The translations under genes were made by a program, and so were the position numbers. The notes beneath the pieces are model-generated. The model worked only from the letters and a program-made list of their open reading frames with translations, searched no databases and had not been told where the DNA came from. DNA of 64,000 bases, taken from assembly GCA_023384105.1 (NCBI GenBank), contig JAHDXR010000001.1:372001-436000 (forward strand). The letters are read 5' to 3'. This DNA comes from Hyphomonadaceae bacterium. GTDB lineage: Bacteria; Pseudomonadota; Alphaproteobacteria; Caulobacterales; Aquidulcibacteraceae. This document shows positions 43,428 to 51,585 of the stretch, piece after piece (position 1 is the stretch's first letter; the number at the start of each line of letters is the position of its first letter).

Positions 43428-44762
43428 TTACAGTCCCACCCGCGCCAGCGCTTCGCTTTGCCGCGCCGCCAGCGCCTCGGCCGAGAAGCCTTCGACGCTG
43501 TCGGCGAACATGGCGCCTAAGTTCAGTTCGGCGCGCAGATGCAGGAAGGCGGCGCCGAGGCCGATGGCGGCGCGGTCCATGAACACGAACTCGCGCGGGA
43601 TCAGGACGGGGCCGAGCGTCTTGAGGCGCTTGCGCACCTCGAAGGCTTCGCGGCGGCCGTACTGCGCAGGCGGCACGTCGTCGGCGATGGTGCGGACGCG
43701 GTCGTCGAGCAGCGGGCCGTAGATGAAGCGCGCCCACATGGTCAGCGCATCGATCAATTCGGCGTTCAGGTTCTTAAAGCCCCAGATCTCATACGAGTGC
43801 GCGACCTGATCCATGTCCTCGGCCTTGAGGCCGCGCCAGAGACCGACGACGCCTTCGAGGAAGCGCGCCGGAAAGACGCGGACGCAGCCGAAGTCGATGA
43901 GATGCAGCCGCTCGGCGTTTTCGGTGAGGGCGTAGTTGCCGAGATGGGGGTCGCCGTGGATGACGCCGTAATGCGTCATCGGCCCCCACCAGGCCTTGAA
44001 CAGCAGTTCGGCGATGCGGTTGCGGGTGTCCTGCGGCGCGTCCAGCCAATGCATGAGGCCGCGCCCTTCGAGCCAGGTCATGGTGAGCAGGCGCTTGCTG
44101 GACAGCTCCTCCAGCGGCTCGGGCGTTCTGATGCGCGGCTCGTCGGCCAGCATCAGCGCAAACAGGCGCATGTGCTTCAGCTCGCGCGCGTAATCCAATT
44201 CCTCGCGCAGCCGCTCGCCGACCTCCTCGATCGCCTCGGTGCTGTCGATGGTCCTGTCCATCGACTTGAACAGGTTGAGCAGCGTCTTGAGCTGGCCGAG
44301 ATCGGCTTCGACGGCGCTCGCCATGTCCGGATATTGCAGCTTGCAGGCGAGGGCGCGCCCGTCATGCGCGACAGCGCGGTGCACCTGGCCGAGGGAGGCC
44401 GCCGCCGCGGCTTCGCGCTCGAAGCTCGCAAACCTGGTTTCCCAGTTCTCGCCGAGTTCGGCGCGCATGCGGCGCTGCACGAACGGCCAGCCCATCGGCG
44501 GCGCCTGCGCCTGCAGTTTGCGGAATTCCTCGGCGTAGGCTTCGGGCAGCAGGTCGGGGATGGTGGCGAGCAGCTGCGCCACCTTCATCAGCGGGCCTTT
44601 GGATTGGCCGAGCGCCTTGCGCAGCGTGCGCGCGAGCGTCGCCTGGTCCGCGCCGGAGACGCGCGCGGCGACCGCGCCGGACATGTTGGCGCCCACTTTC
44701 GCCACGCGTCCGATGCGGGCGGTGATGCGGTTGCGCTCGGGGTCTTTGGGGGAGTCGCTCAC
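43428..44762 (-). CDS. ABC1 kinase-like protein (AarF/UbiB/ADCK family)
   Basis: A 444-residue protein. ABC1/UbiB hallmarks: N-terminal KxGQ-region equivalents (LGQSKGPLMKVAQLLATIPD, with MKVAQ for KxGQ), then EREAAAAASLGQVHRAVAHD, RALACKLQYP, and the catalytic-loop region HGDPHLGNYAL and IDFGCVRVFP. Such proteins bind ATP and support ubiquinone or lipid metabolism. The start is GTG (44760-44762). It could help ubiquinone biosynthesis, as COQ9 is encoded 9 kb away, but these are not linked. It converges with no gene; the gap below holds family A repeats. Confidence 0.9.
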   Translation of the reverse strand: MSDSPKDPERNRITARIGRVAKVGANMSGAVAARVSGADQATLARTLRKALGQSKGPLMKVAQLLATIPDLLPEAYAEEFRKLQAQAPPMGWPFVQRRMRAELGENWETRFASFEREAAAAASLGQVHRAVAHDGRALACKLQYPDMASAVEADLGQLKTLLNLFKSMDRTIDSTEAIEEVGERLREELDYARELKHMRLFALMLADEPRIRTPEPLEELSSKRLLTMTWLEGRGLMHWLDAPQDTRNRIAELLFKAWWGPMTHYGVIHGDPHLGNYALTENAERLHLIDFGCVRVFPARFLEGVVGLWRGLKAEDMDQVAHSYEIWGFKNLNAELIDALTMWARFIYGPLLDDRVRTIADDVPPAQYGRREAFEVRKRLKTLGPVLIPREFVFMDRAAIGLGAAFLHLRAELNLGAMFADSVEGFSAEALAARQSEALARVGL

Positions 44763-44764
44763 TT

Positions 44765-44905
44765 GCCCCCTCCCCGCGAGAGGAGGGGGTTGGGAGCGGG
44801 GTGAAGCACCGACATTGTGCGCATGTGCGATGACTTTTGCGCACGCGTTTCAAAGCGTGGAGCTTCGCCCCGCCCCCCCGCCCCCTCCTCTCGCGGGGAG
44901 GGGGC
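44765..44905. repeat. 141-bp element with perfect 25-bp inverted ends
   Basis: Arms 44765-44789 (GCCCCCTCCCCGCGAGAGGA...) and 44881-44905 are exact inverse complements. The interior (44790-44880) has no gene and includes ACGCGTTTCAAAGCGTGG. It starts right after the aarF start codon. It could be a miniature inverted-repeat element or paired terminator-like sequence. The rest of the gap up to 45079 holds the promoter region of the response regulator, with an inverted repeat GCGTTTC / GAAACGC at 45037-45057. Confidence 0.75.
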
Positions 44906-45079
44906 TTCGCGCTTGCTGATCGATGTGGTGAACACGGCGTTTATCTAGGGCCTGCGAAGACTTACGAAAATCGTATCCGAGTGTGCCATTTTAACGCGAC
45001 CTGAACCTCCCGTGGTTATGGTCCCGCCAACGAACAGCGTTTCCACAAGAGAAACGCGTCGAAACATGGTGGGTTTTAC

Positions 45080-46576
45080 ATGGGCAAGACGATCCTGATC
45101 GTCGATGACGATCCGGCGCAGCGCCGCCTTCTGCAGGCGGCTGTGGAGCGCAACGGTTTCCTGACGCGTGCGGCCGAGAACGGCGCCCAAGCGGTCGAGG
45201 CCGTCGACAAGCACGCCGACATCGACATCGTCCTGCTCGATCTCGTCATGCCGGGCATGAGCGGCCAGGAGGCGCTCAAGGAAATCCGCATGCGCCGCAG
45301 CGATCTGCCGTGCATCGTGCTGACCGCGTCCGGCGGCATCGACACGGTGGTGCAGGCGATGCAGGCGGGCGCGACCGATTTCTTCGTGAAGCCGGCCTCG
45401 CCGGAGCGGATCATGGTGTCGATCCGCAACGCGCTCGAAATGTCGAATCTGAAGACCGAAGTGGTGCGCATGAAGAAGCGCGCTTCGGGCCAGATGGGCT
45501 TTGACGACATGGTCGCCAACGCGCCGGCGATGGCGCCGGTGGTGCGCATGGGCAAGCGCGCGGCGGCCTCCAACATTCCGGTGCTGATCACCGGCGAAAG
45601 CGGCGTCGGCAAGGAATTGCTGGCGCGCGCGATCCAGGGCGCGAGCGAGCGCGCGGGCCGTCCGTTCGTCACGGTGAATTGCGGCGCCATCCCGGAGAAT
45701 CTGGTCGAAAGCATTCTGTTCGGCCACGTGAAGGGCGCGTTCACCGGCGCGACGGACAATCACGCCGGCAAGTTCGCGGAAGCGAACGGCGGCACGCTGT
45801 TCCTCGACGAAGTCGGCGAACTGCCGCTCGACATGCAGGTGAAGCTGCTGCGCGTGCTGCAGGAAGGCGAGGTCGACCCGGTCGGCGCCAAGCGCCCGGT
45901 GAAGGTCGATGTCCGCATCATCAGCGCGACGAACAAGGATTTGTCGAAGCTGGTCGCAGACGGCGCCTTCCGCGAAGATCTCTACTACCGCCTCAACGTA
46001 TTCCCGATCGAAGCGCCGCCGCTGCGCGAGCGCAAGGAAGACTTGGCCGCGCTGGTGCAGCGCTTCATCGCCCGCTTCAACGCGGAAGAGGGCCGCAACG
46101 TGCGCGGCTGCTCGCAGGCGACGATGCAGATGCTGATGGACTACGACTGGCCGGGCAACGTCCGCCAGCTCGAGAACAGCATCTTCCGCGCCGTGATCCT
46201 GTGCGAAGACGATCTGCTGCAGCCGGAGGACTTCCCGCAAATCTCCGGCATGAAGCCGCTGCTTGCCGCGAACGACGCGCTGCCGGCCGAGGTCCCCGCG
46301 CCGGCGAACGATCATCACACCACCGCCGCGCACGCGGCGTTCACACAGGTAATGGCGGAAGCCGCCGCCGCGCAGACGCCGCCGGTTCCCGTCTACGACG
46401 ACGAAGGCCATCTGCGCCGGCTGGAGCAGATCGAACGCGACCTGATCGAACTCGCCATCGATCATTATGCGGGGCACATGTCGGAAGTCGCCCGCCGCCT
46501 CGGCATCGGCCGCTCCACGCTCTACCGCAAGCTGCGCGAATACGGCCTGGAGGAGAGGGCGGCGGCTGAGGGGTAG
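45080..46576 (+). CDS. NtrC-family sigma-54 response regulator (TacA-like)
   Basis: A 498-residue regulator with three domains: receiver (about 1-120; [20 protein letters not shown]; phosphoacceptor in [12 protein letters not shown]), AAA+ (about 145-375; Walker A GESGVGKE; sigma-54 contact motif GAFTGA; Walker [13 protein letters not shown]), and Fis-type helix-turn-helix at the C-terminus ([20 protein letters not shown]). It activates sigma-54 promoters after phosphorylation. No histidine kinase lies next to it. Position near RcdA- and GapR-like genes suggests TacA, the Caulobacter stalk-gene activator, but that is inference. Confidence 0.9.
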   Translation: MGKTILIVDDDPAQRRLLQAAVERNGFLTRAAENGAQAVEAVDKHADIDIVLLDLVMPGMSGQEALKEIRMRRSDLPCIVLTASGGIDTVVQAMQAGATDFFVKPASPERIMVSIRNALEMSNLKTEVVRMKKRASGQMGFDDMVANAPAMAPVVRMGKRAAASNIPVLITGESGVGKELLARAIQGASERAGRPFVTVNCGAIPENLVESILFGHVKGAFTGATDNHAGKFAEANGGTLFLDEVGELPLDMQVKLLRVLQEGEVDPVGAKRPVKVDVRIISATNKDLSKLVADGAFREDLYYRLNVFPIEAPPLRERKEDLAALVQRFIARFNAEEGRNVRGCSQATMQMLMDYDWPGNVRQLENSIFRAVILCEDDLLQPEDFPQISGMKPLLAANDALPAEVPAPANDHHTTAAHAAFTQVMAEAAAAQTPPVPVYDDEGHLRRLEQIERDLIELAIDHYAGHMSEVARRLGIGRSTLYRKLREYGLEERAAAEG

Positions 46577-46602
46577 TGCGCAAAGCGGTGCAGAATAAAG
46601 CC

Positions 46603-46693
46603 CGGACCGCCGGCGCCTCGCCGGCACAGCGCCATTTCCGCAAGCAACATCGCCTGGGGTCAGAGCAGCATGCCGGCGAGGCGCCGTCGGTCC
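46603..46693. repeat. Family A paired repeat, left of RAYT gene
   Basis: CGGACCGCCGGCGCCTCGCC and, inverted, GGCGAGGCGCCGTCGGTCCG around CATTTCCGCAAGCAACATC. Arms differ by one base. It lies four bases from the end of the RAYT gene. Confidence 0.8.
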
Positions 46694-46697
46694 GAGT

Positions 46698-47243
46698 CTA
46701 TCTTCGCCACGTCGCTGACGAGAAAGGCCAATCCGCTGGCCGTTCGCACAGTCCGGCCTTCACGGGATTGTTCTCGATGTAGCGCACTGTGTTCTCGAAC
46801 TGCTCCGCGTCACGCATGAAGCGGTCGAAGTATTCGCGCTGCCAAACCGCGCCGCGCCGATCCATCTGCTTGTTAATCCTGTGCGCGGCAACGGACTTCC
46901 ACGTTTGCACGATTGTCGCCAGCGCAGCGTCAAAGCGCTGCTCGATCAGCACGTGAACGTGCGTCGGCATGATGCACCATGCAGCAAGCGCGTAGCGTTC
47001 GCCGTCGTCATTGAGTAGCGAGGCTTGGACGATTCCAGCGTTTGCATGTGTGGCGAGGAGCCGGCAGCCGAAGCCGCGATCCAATTGTTCGTCGGCCCAT
47101 TCGGCGCGATGATCGGGGCGGCTCAGGCTTGGCGGCGCTTCTGCGGGCAGTGAATCGAACAAGCCGAAGACGATGTGCTGCACCAAGCCGCGCTCGTTGC
47201 AATGAGGCAGGTAGCCGCGCGATCGCCAGCCTTGGTGGGACAT
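46698..47243 (-). CDS. REP-associated tyrosine transposase (RAYT, Y1/HUH family)
   Basis: A 181-residue protein of the IS200-like Y1 transposase group. The HUH motif is in MPTHVHVLIEQ (His-Val-His), and the later Tyr is in WQREYFDRFMRDAEQ. The end VRYIENNPVKAGLCERPADW is the RAYT signature. RAYTs cut and join single-stranded REP sequences. The gene is closely bracketed by two paired family A repeats (46603-46693 and 47255-47350), as in REPtrons. The start MSHQGWRS at 47243 matches RAYT length. It is intact. Confidence 0.92.
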   Translation of the reverse strand: MSHQGWRSRGYLPHCNERGLVQHIVFGLFDSLPAEAPPSLSRPDHRAEWADEQLDRGFGCRLLATHANAGIVQASLLNDDGERYALAAWCIMPTHVHVLIEQRFDAALATIVQTWKSVAAHRINKQMDRRGAVWQREYFDRFMRDAEQFENTVRYIENNPVKAGLCERPADWPFSSATWRR

Positions 47244-47254
47244 TTGCCGCAAAC

Positions 47255-47350
47255 CCCGGACCGCCGGCGCCCTCGCCGGCATGCGGCCCATCCTACATGC
47301 GTCGCGGGTTGAGGAAACGCCGCTGCCGGCGAGGGCGCCGGCGGTCCGGG
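47255..47350. repeat. Family A paired repeat, right of RAYT gene
   Basis: CCCGGACCGCCGGCGCCCTC and GAGGGCGCCGGCGGTCCGGG are inverse complements around a loop with ATGCGTCGCGGGTTGAGGAA. It lies 12 bases before the RAYT start and touches the stop of the next gene. Confidence 0.85.
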
Positions 47351-47704
47351 TTAGTCCTTCGGGCGGCGCCTCCACCCCAGCGGCTTTTTCGTCGTCAGGC
47401 CTTTGCGTTTCTTGCCGCGGGCTTTGGCGGCGATTTCCTTGAGCTTCACGGTTTGCAGCGCGGAGAGCGCGTCTTCCTTACGGCCTTTGCTCAGGTCGGC
47501 GAAGGCTGAGCCGTATTTCTCCAGGCGCTGATCGACTTCGGTGAGAAACTCGTTCTCCCAGTGCGAATACTCGACCTTGCCTTCGCCCGGCTTCACTTCG
47601 CCGGTCTCGGGATCGGTCGTCTCCGCCGCGCCGCCCTTGGCGGCGAGCTTGCGGATCAACCGCTGCGCCTTGCGCGTCTGCTTGCGATCGATGTCGCGGG
47701 GCAT
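47351..47704 (-). CDS. Hypothetical Lys-rich protein
   Basis: A 117-residue soluble protein: MPRDIDRKQTRKAQRLIRKL at the start, acidic middle (TDPETGEVKPGEGKVEYSHW), and a basic tail (KARGKKRKGLTTKKPLGWRR). No family is recognised by me. Charged termini and the tail suggest nucleic-acid binding, which is speculative. It lies between RAYT and the GapR gene on the same strand. Confidence 0.65.
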   Translation of the reverse strand: MPRDIDRKQTRKAQRLIRKLAAKGGAAETTDPETGEVKPGEGKVEYSHWENEFLTEVDQRLEKYGSAFADLSKGRKEDALSALQTVKLKEIAAKARGKKRKGLTTKKPLGWRRRPKD

Positions 47705-47712
47705 TGTGGGGA

Positions 47713-47789
47713 TTAGGTTCTAGGGACCGGGGACTAGGGACGCAATTGCCGCCCGCCCCAGACCCTAGTCCCCAATCCCTAGGCCCTAA
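47713..47789. repeat. Inverted repeat after gapR
   Basis: TAGGTTCTAGGGACCGGGGA and, inverted, CTAGTCCCCAATCCCTAGGC with similar flanks. The right arm overlaps the gapR stop codon, so it could form the transcript end of gapR. Sequence resembles neither family A nor B. Confidence 0.6.
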
Positions 47790-48067
47790 ATCTCGCCGAG
47801 CGCGTGGAGATAGAGTTCGCGGATCTGGTCCTGTTCTTCGCGCTCCTGGCGATCCTGCTTGCGCAGGCGCACCACCTGGCGAAGCACTTTGCTGTCGAAG
47901 CCCATCGCCTTCGCCTCGGCGTAGCTTTCCTTGATGTCGTCGGCGATCGACTTCTTCTCTTCTTCGAGGCGTTCGATGCGCGCCACCAGCTGGCGCAGCT
48001 TCTCCTGCGCCGTTTGCGTCAGCGATTGCGTCGCGACGACCGTATCCGCGCCACCAAAATCCGGCAT
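47786..48067 (-). CDS. gapR: GapR/DUF2312 nucleoid-associated protein
   Basis: A 93-residue protein of the DUF2312 family: [60 protein letters not shown], ending YLHALGEI. This is the GapR pattern: a coiled-coil DNA clamp that binds over-twisted DNA ahead of forks and polymerases in Caulobacter. I chose ATG 48067 (MPDFGGAD). Family length fits. Confidence 0.93.
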   Translation of the reverse strand: MPDFGGADTVVATQSLTQTAQEKLRQLVARIERLEEEKKSIADDIKESYAEAKAMGFDSKVLRQVVRLRKQDRQEREEQDQIRELYLHALGEI

Positions 48068-48113
48068 GGGCCTCACCCTCAAATCGTTTCGAGAATCGAA
48101 TCGTTGAGAAAGG

Positions 48114-49079
48114 TTAGTCTCGCGCGGGCGCTGACGTCAGCTCGTTGACACGCCGAATCGCGGCGATGACCAGATCTGTCCTCAGGCGGTGCGGCATGTG
48201 CCCCGCGTCGGGCGCGATCACCAGTTCGGCGGCGGGCAAATCCGCCGCGAGCGCGCGGGCGTGGCGCTTGGGGGAGACGATCTTGTCCTTCTCCGCCGTG
48301 ATGATGACGGCGGGTGTGAGCAAGTCGGCGTAGCGCGGCTGCTGGGCGGCGAATTCGCGCTTGGTGGCGACGACGTCGAGCGCGCTGGCGCGGAATGCGC
48401 GCGGGCGGAAGATCAGCGGCACGCCGGCGTCCTCGACGTAGTTCACGGGCGTCGGCTGCGGCCAGAAATTGCCGGCGACGCTGGCCGGGCTCAGCAGCGG
48501 GCCAAGCCACGGAATCAGCAGGCCGCAGAAGATGTCGCCCAGGACCGGCGTCGCCGAAAGCCGCGCCCACCAGGCGGGCTTGCCCGGATACGGACATGCC
48601 GCCGGCGCGATCAGCACCAGGCCGCTGACGAGGCGTGGGTGATCGAGCGCCAGCCGGAGCGCGACGCCCGCGCCGAGCGAATGGCCGACGACGATCGCCG
48701 CGCCGTCGCCGGCGCTTTCCAGCACGCGCGCGGCGACATTGGCCTGCGCGGCGAGCGTGTGGCCGTTGCGGCGCAGGCGCGTGGAATGGCCCATGCCGGG
48801 CCGGTCATAGGCGATGACGCGATGAAGCGGCGAGAACTCGGCGGCGAGCGGTCCCCAGAGTTCGAGATGGTTCGAACTCGCGCCGTGGATCAGCAAGAGG
48901 CGCGGCAGGCCCTCAAGGCCGGCCTCGCGCACGTGAATGCGCGCGCCCTCGGCGTCGATGAAGCGGCCGAGCGGGGGATAGCGCGCTTCGGCCTTGTGCG
49001 TGTAGCGCGCCGCGTGCGCGGCGAGAACGATCGCCGCAAGCGCCGCCGCGGCCGCGGCGGCGACGAGCCAGAAGCTCAT
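48114..49079 (-). CDS. Alpha/beta hydrolase, membrane-anchored
   Basis: A 321-residue hydrolase with an N-terminal membrane helix (residues 3-22). Oxyanion region [15 protein letters not shown], nucleophile [15 protein letters not shown], catalytic Asp in [11 protein letters not shown] and His in [11 protein letters not shown]. It should act on small esters at the membrane. Its start overlaps the end of the TPR lipoprotein gene (ATGA), so both are in one operon. The substrate is not known. Confidence 0.9.
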   Translation of the reverse strand: MSFWLVAAAAAAALAAIVLAAHAARYTHKAEARYPPLGRFIDAEGARIHVREAGLEGLPRLLLIHGASSNHLELWGPLAAEFSPLHRVIAYDRPGMGHSTRLRRNGHTLAAQANVAARVLESAGDGAAIVVGHSLGAGVALRLALDHPRLVSGLVLIAPAACPYPGKPAWWARLSATPVLGDIFCGLLIPWLGPLLSPASVAGNFWPQPTPVNYVEDAGVPLIFRPRAFRASALDVVATKREFAAQQPRYADLLTPAVIITAEKDKIVSPKRHARALAADLPAAELVIAPDAGHMPHRLRTDLVIAAIRRVNELTSAPARD

Positions 49080-49633
49080 GCGTCGCGGCCGTCGACGCGC
49101 GGTTCGAGCCGACGCACGCCCTGCAGCGCGACATCGTAGTTCGGATGAACCACGAGCGCGGCGCGATAGGCTTCGAGCGCGGCGCGCTGCTGGCCGAGTT
49201 CTTCGTAGATCAGCCCCAGGCCCGCCATGGCGCCGAAGTGGCGCGGCTCGCGTTTCAGCGCTTCCTGGATCGCGTCGATGGCGCCGGCGTAGTCCTCGCT
49301 GCTGTAGGCGATGTTGGCGCGCAGCCGCCACGGCTCGGCGTAGTCGGGGGCGAGCGCGGTCGCCTGGTCGAGGAAGCCCTCGGCCATCTCCTCGTCGCCC
49401 TCGGCGGCGGCGGCGGTGGCGCGCTCGAGCAGCACGTTGACGGTGGCGGAGCCGGAATCGGCCCACTTGGCGAGGATGGCTTGCTGGATGGGTTCGGCGG
49501 CCGTGGCGTCGGGCGCCTGTTCGAGTTGCACGAACAGCGCGTCGAGTTCGGGATCGTGGCGGGCCGCGCGCTCGTTCGCGCCGCAGGCGGACAGCGCCAC
49601 GGCGGCGGCCACGGCAAGGAAAAGACGGCGCAT
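49076..49633 (-). CDS. TPR-repeat lipoprotein
   Basis: A 185-residue lipoprotein (MRRLFLAVAAAVALSACGAN, lipobox LSAC, Cys about residue 17), with about three tetratricopeptide repeats (residues about 70-165; EDYAGAIDAIQEALKREPRH, GQQRAALEAYRAALVVHPNY). It probably acts as a periplasmic scaffold. A start 9 bases upstream (MIAMRR) is equally possible. It is co-translated with the downstream hydrolase. Confidence 0.85.
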   Translation of the reverse strand: MRRLFLAVAAAVALSACGANERAARHDPELDALFVQLEQAPDATAAEPIQQAILAKWADSGSATVNVLLERATAAAAEGDEEMAEGFLDQATALAPDYAEPWRLRANIAYSSEDYAGAIDAIQEALKREPRHFGAMAGLGLIYEELGQQRAALEAYRAALVVHPNYDVALQGVRRLEPRVDGRDA

Positions 49634-49721
49634 CGCGATCATGAACCGCGTCAGCTTTATCTGATTTTCACTACGCCCGCGAGAGGGCGAGGGCGCCTAT
49701 GGGCTCCAATTGCGGCCCAAT

Positions 49722-49847
49722 TCAGCCCTGCTTCGCCTTATAACGCGGGTCCACCTTGTTGATGACATAGACCCGGCCCTTGCGGCGCACCACCCGGCAA
49801 GCCCGATGGCGGGCCTTCAGCGACTTGAGAGACGACTTAACTTTCAT
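49722..49847 (-). CDS. rpmJ: Large ribosomal subunit protein bL36
   Basis: A 41-residue protein, [20 protein letters not shown] at the start, then [20 protein letters not shown]. It is the alphaproteobacterial, Cys-poor (YkgO-like) bL36 with only one Cys, so the four-ligand zinc site is absent. It is too short for most gene callers. It stands alone between the TPR lipoprotein and the MltB gene. Confidence 0.95.
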   Translation of the reverse strand: MKVKSSLKSLKARHRACRVVRRKGRVYVINKVDPRYKAKQG

Positions 49848-49966
49848 GACCGAAATGTCCGGGCGGAATTGGAAGCGGGGTCAATAAGGGCGGGTTGGGC
49901 CGAAGTCAATGATCGGGCGGCGGGGAGTTTGCCTCCGGCGCCCGACACGCCCTAGAGGCGTTTGGG

Positions 49967-51448
49967 ATGATGAGGTGGTGGATGGCGCGTGCTGTGATCC
50001 TGGCTGCGGCGGTTTCGCTGGCGATCGCCTGCGGGCCGACGGTGGTGGACGCCCAGCAGACCCCGCCGCCGCCCCGTTTCCAGACCTCGGGAAACCCTGA
50101 GTTCGACGCCTGGCGCGACGATTTCGCCAGCCGCGCCGTGGCCCAGGGGCGGGATCCGGCGGTGCTGGGGCGCCTGCTCGGCGGCGTCGTTCCGGACGAG
50201 CGGGTGATCGAACTGGACCGGCGTCAGCCGGAATTTGTGAGCCCGGTGTGGGATTACGTCACCAACCGGGTCAGCGAGCGCCGCATCGGCGACGGCCACG
50301 CGCTCAAGGGGGCGTTGGGCGACACCCTGGCGGCGATCGAACAGCGCTATGGCGTGCCCAGCGGCGTCATCCTCGGCATCTGGGGCCTGGAGAGCAATTA
50401 CGGCGAGGCGGCGCTCAACTGGACGCCGCAGACCGCGCTGTCGACGCTGGCTTATGAAGGCCGGCGCCGGGCGCAGTTCGAGGGCTACCTGCTGGCGCTG
50501 GCCGAAATGGTCGAGCGCGGGCTGGCCGACCAGACCCAGCTGCGCTCGTCGTGGGCCGGCGCGCTCGGCCAGCCGCAATTCATGCCGGACGTCTATCTCA
50601 GCACCGCGGTGGACTGGGACGGCGACGGCCACCGCGACATCTGGACCAATCGCGGCGATGTCGCCGCCTCGATCGCGAACTACCTGGCCGGTCGCGGCTG
50701 GCGCCGCGGCGAGCCGGTGTTCGACGAGGTGCGGCTGCCGGACAATTTCGACTACTCGCTCGCCGACGGCGTGATGCGTTCGGTCGCGGAATGGGCCGCG
50801 CGCGGCGTCGCGCGCGTCGACGGCGCGCCGTGGGCCGGCGGCGAGACCCTGCAGGCGCAGCTCTGGCTGCCTGCCGGCGCGCAAGGGCCGGCGCTGCTGC
50901 TGCATCACAATTTCGGGGTGATCCGCCGCTACAACAACTCGGATCGCTACGCGCTCGTGGTGGCGCTGCTCGGCCGCGCGATGGACGGCGGCGCAAGCTC
51001 GCTGGCGCGCTCCTGGCCGCGCCATCTCGGTTCGCTCGACCGCGATCAGACGCTCGAACTGCAGACGCTGCTGAACGGGCTCGGTTACGAGGCGGGACCC
51101 AATGACGGCTTGTTCGGTTCGGCCACGCGCCGCGCCGTGCGCCTGTTCCAGGCGGCGCAGAGCCTGCCGGCGGACGGTTTCCCGACCACGTCGCTGCTGA
51201 ACACGGTGCGCGCGAGCGCCGGCGTCGCGAGCGAGCCGCCGCGCCAGCCCCGAGGTCTCGACCGCGCCGGCGTGCGCGAGTTGCAGCGTCTGCTCAACAG
51301 GCTGGGCTACGGCGCCGGCGCAGCCGATGGCGTGATCGGCGAGCGCACGCGCGACGCCATTCGCGCGTTCGAGCGCGCGCGCGGCATGGAAGTGCGCGGC
51401 CGCGCAACGGACGTCGTGCTGGACGCGGCGCGCGCCGCGGCGCGTTAG
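49967..51448 (+). CDS. MltB-type lytic murein transglycosylase with two PG-binding domains
   Basis: A 493-residue exported enzyme with signal peptide (about residues 1-30) and possible lipobox IACG. The SLT_2/MltB domain is at about 40-335, with GIWGLESNYGEAALNWTPQT holding the catalytic Glu. Two PG_binding_1 repeats follow (about 355-415, LQTLLNGLGYEAGPNDGLFG; and 428-490, LQRLLNRLGYGAGAADGVIG). It cleaves glycan strands to 1,6-anhydro products. Confidence 0.92.
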   Translation: MMRWWMARAVILAAAVSLAIACGPTVVDAQQTPPPPRFQTSGNPEFDAWRDDFASRAVAQGRDPAVLGRLLGGVVPDERVIELDRRQPEFVSPVWDYVTNRVSERRIGDGHALKGALGDTLAAIEQRYGVPSGVILGIWGLESNYGEAALNWTPQTALSTLAYEGRRRAQFEGYLLALAEMVERGLADQTQLRSSWAGALGQPQFMPDVYLSTAVDWDGDGHRDIWTNRGDVAASIANYLAGRGWRRGEPVFDEVRLPDNFDYSLADGVMRSVAEWAARGVARVDGAPWAGGETLQAQLWLPAGAQGPALLLHHNFGVIRRYNNSDRYALVVALLGRAMDGGASSLARSWPRHLGSLDRDQTLELQTLLNGLGYEAGPNDGLFGSATRRAVRLFQAAQSLPADGFPTTSLLNTVRASAGVASEPPRQPRGLDRAGVRELQRLLNRLGYGAGAADGVIGERTRDAIRAFERARGMEVRGRATDVVLDAARAAAR

Positions 51449-51461
51449 CGCAGCGTAGTCG

Positions 51462-51567
51462 TATGGACCGCCGGCGTCCCGCCGGCATGCGCAAGCGTTG
51501 CAGGACTGGAGCGCGCGCTCCAACTTTCTTAGGTTCACGCATGCCGGCGGGACGCCGGCGGTCCATA
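51462..51567. repeat. Family A paired repeat with 30-bp perfect arms
   Basis: Arms 51462-51491 and 51538-51567 are exact inverse complements, starting TATGGACCGCCGGCGTCCCG. The loop includes AAGCGTTGCAGGACTGGAG. It lies between the convergent MltB and MFS genes. Confidence 0.85.
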
Positions 51568-51585
51568 TTTAAAGCGCGCGGCGCT

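Noticed and set aside
46698-47243. RAYT gene as an ordinary IS200/IS605 insertion sequence
   Set aside because: No subterminal IS hairpins, no TnpB partner, and the C-terminal signature and REP bracketing fit RAYT.
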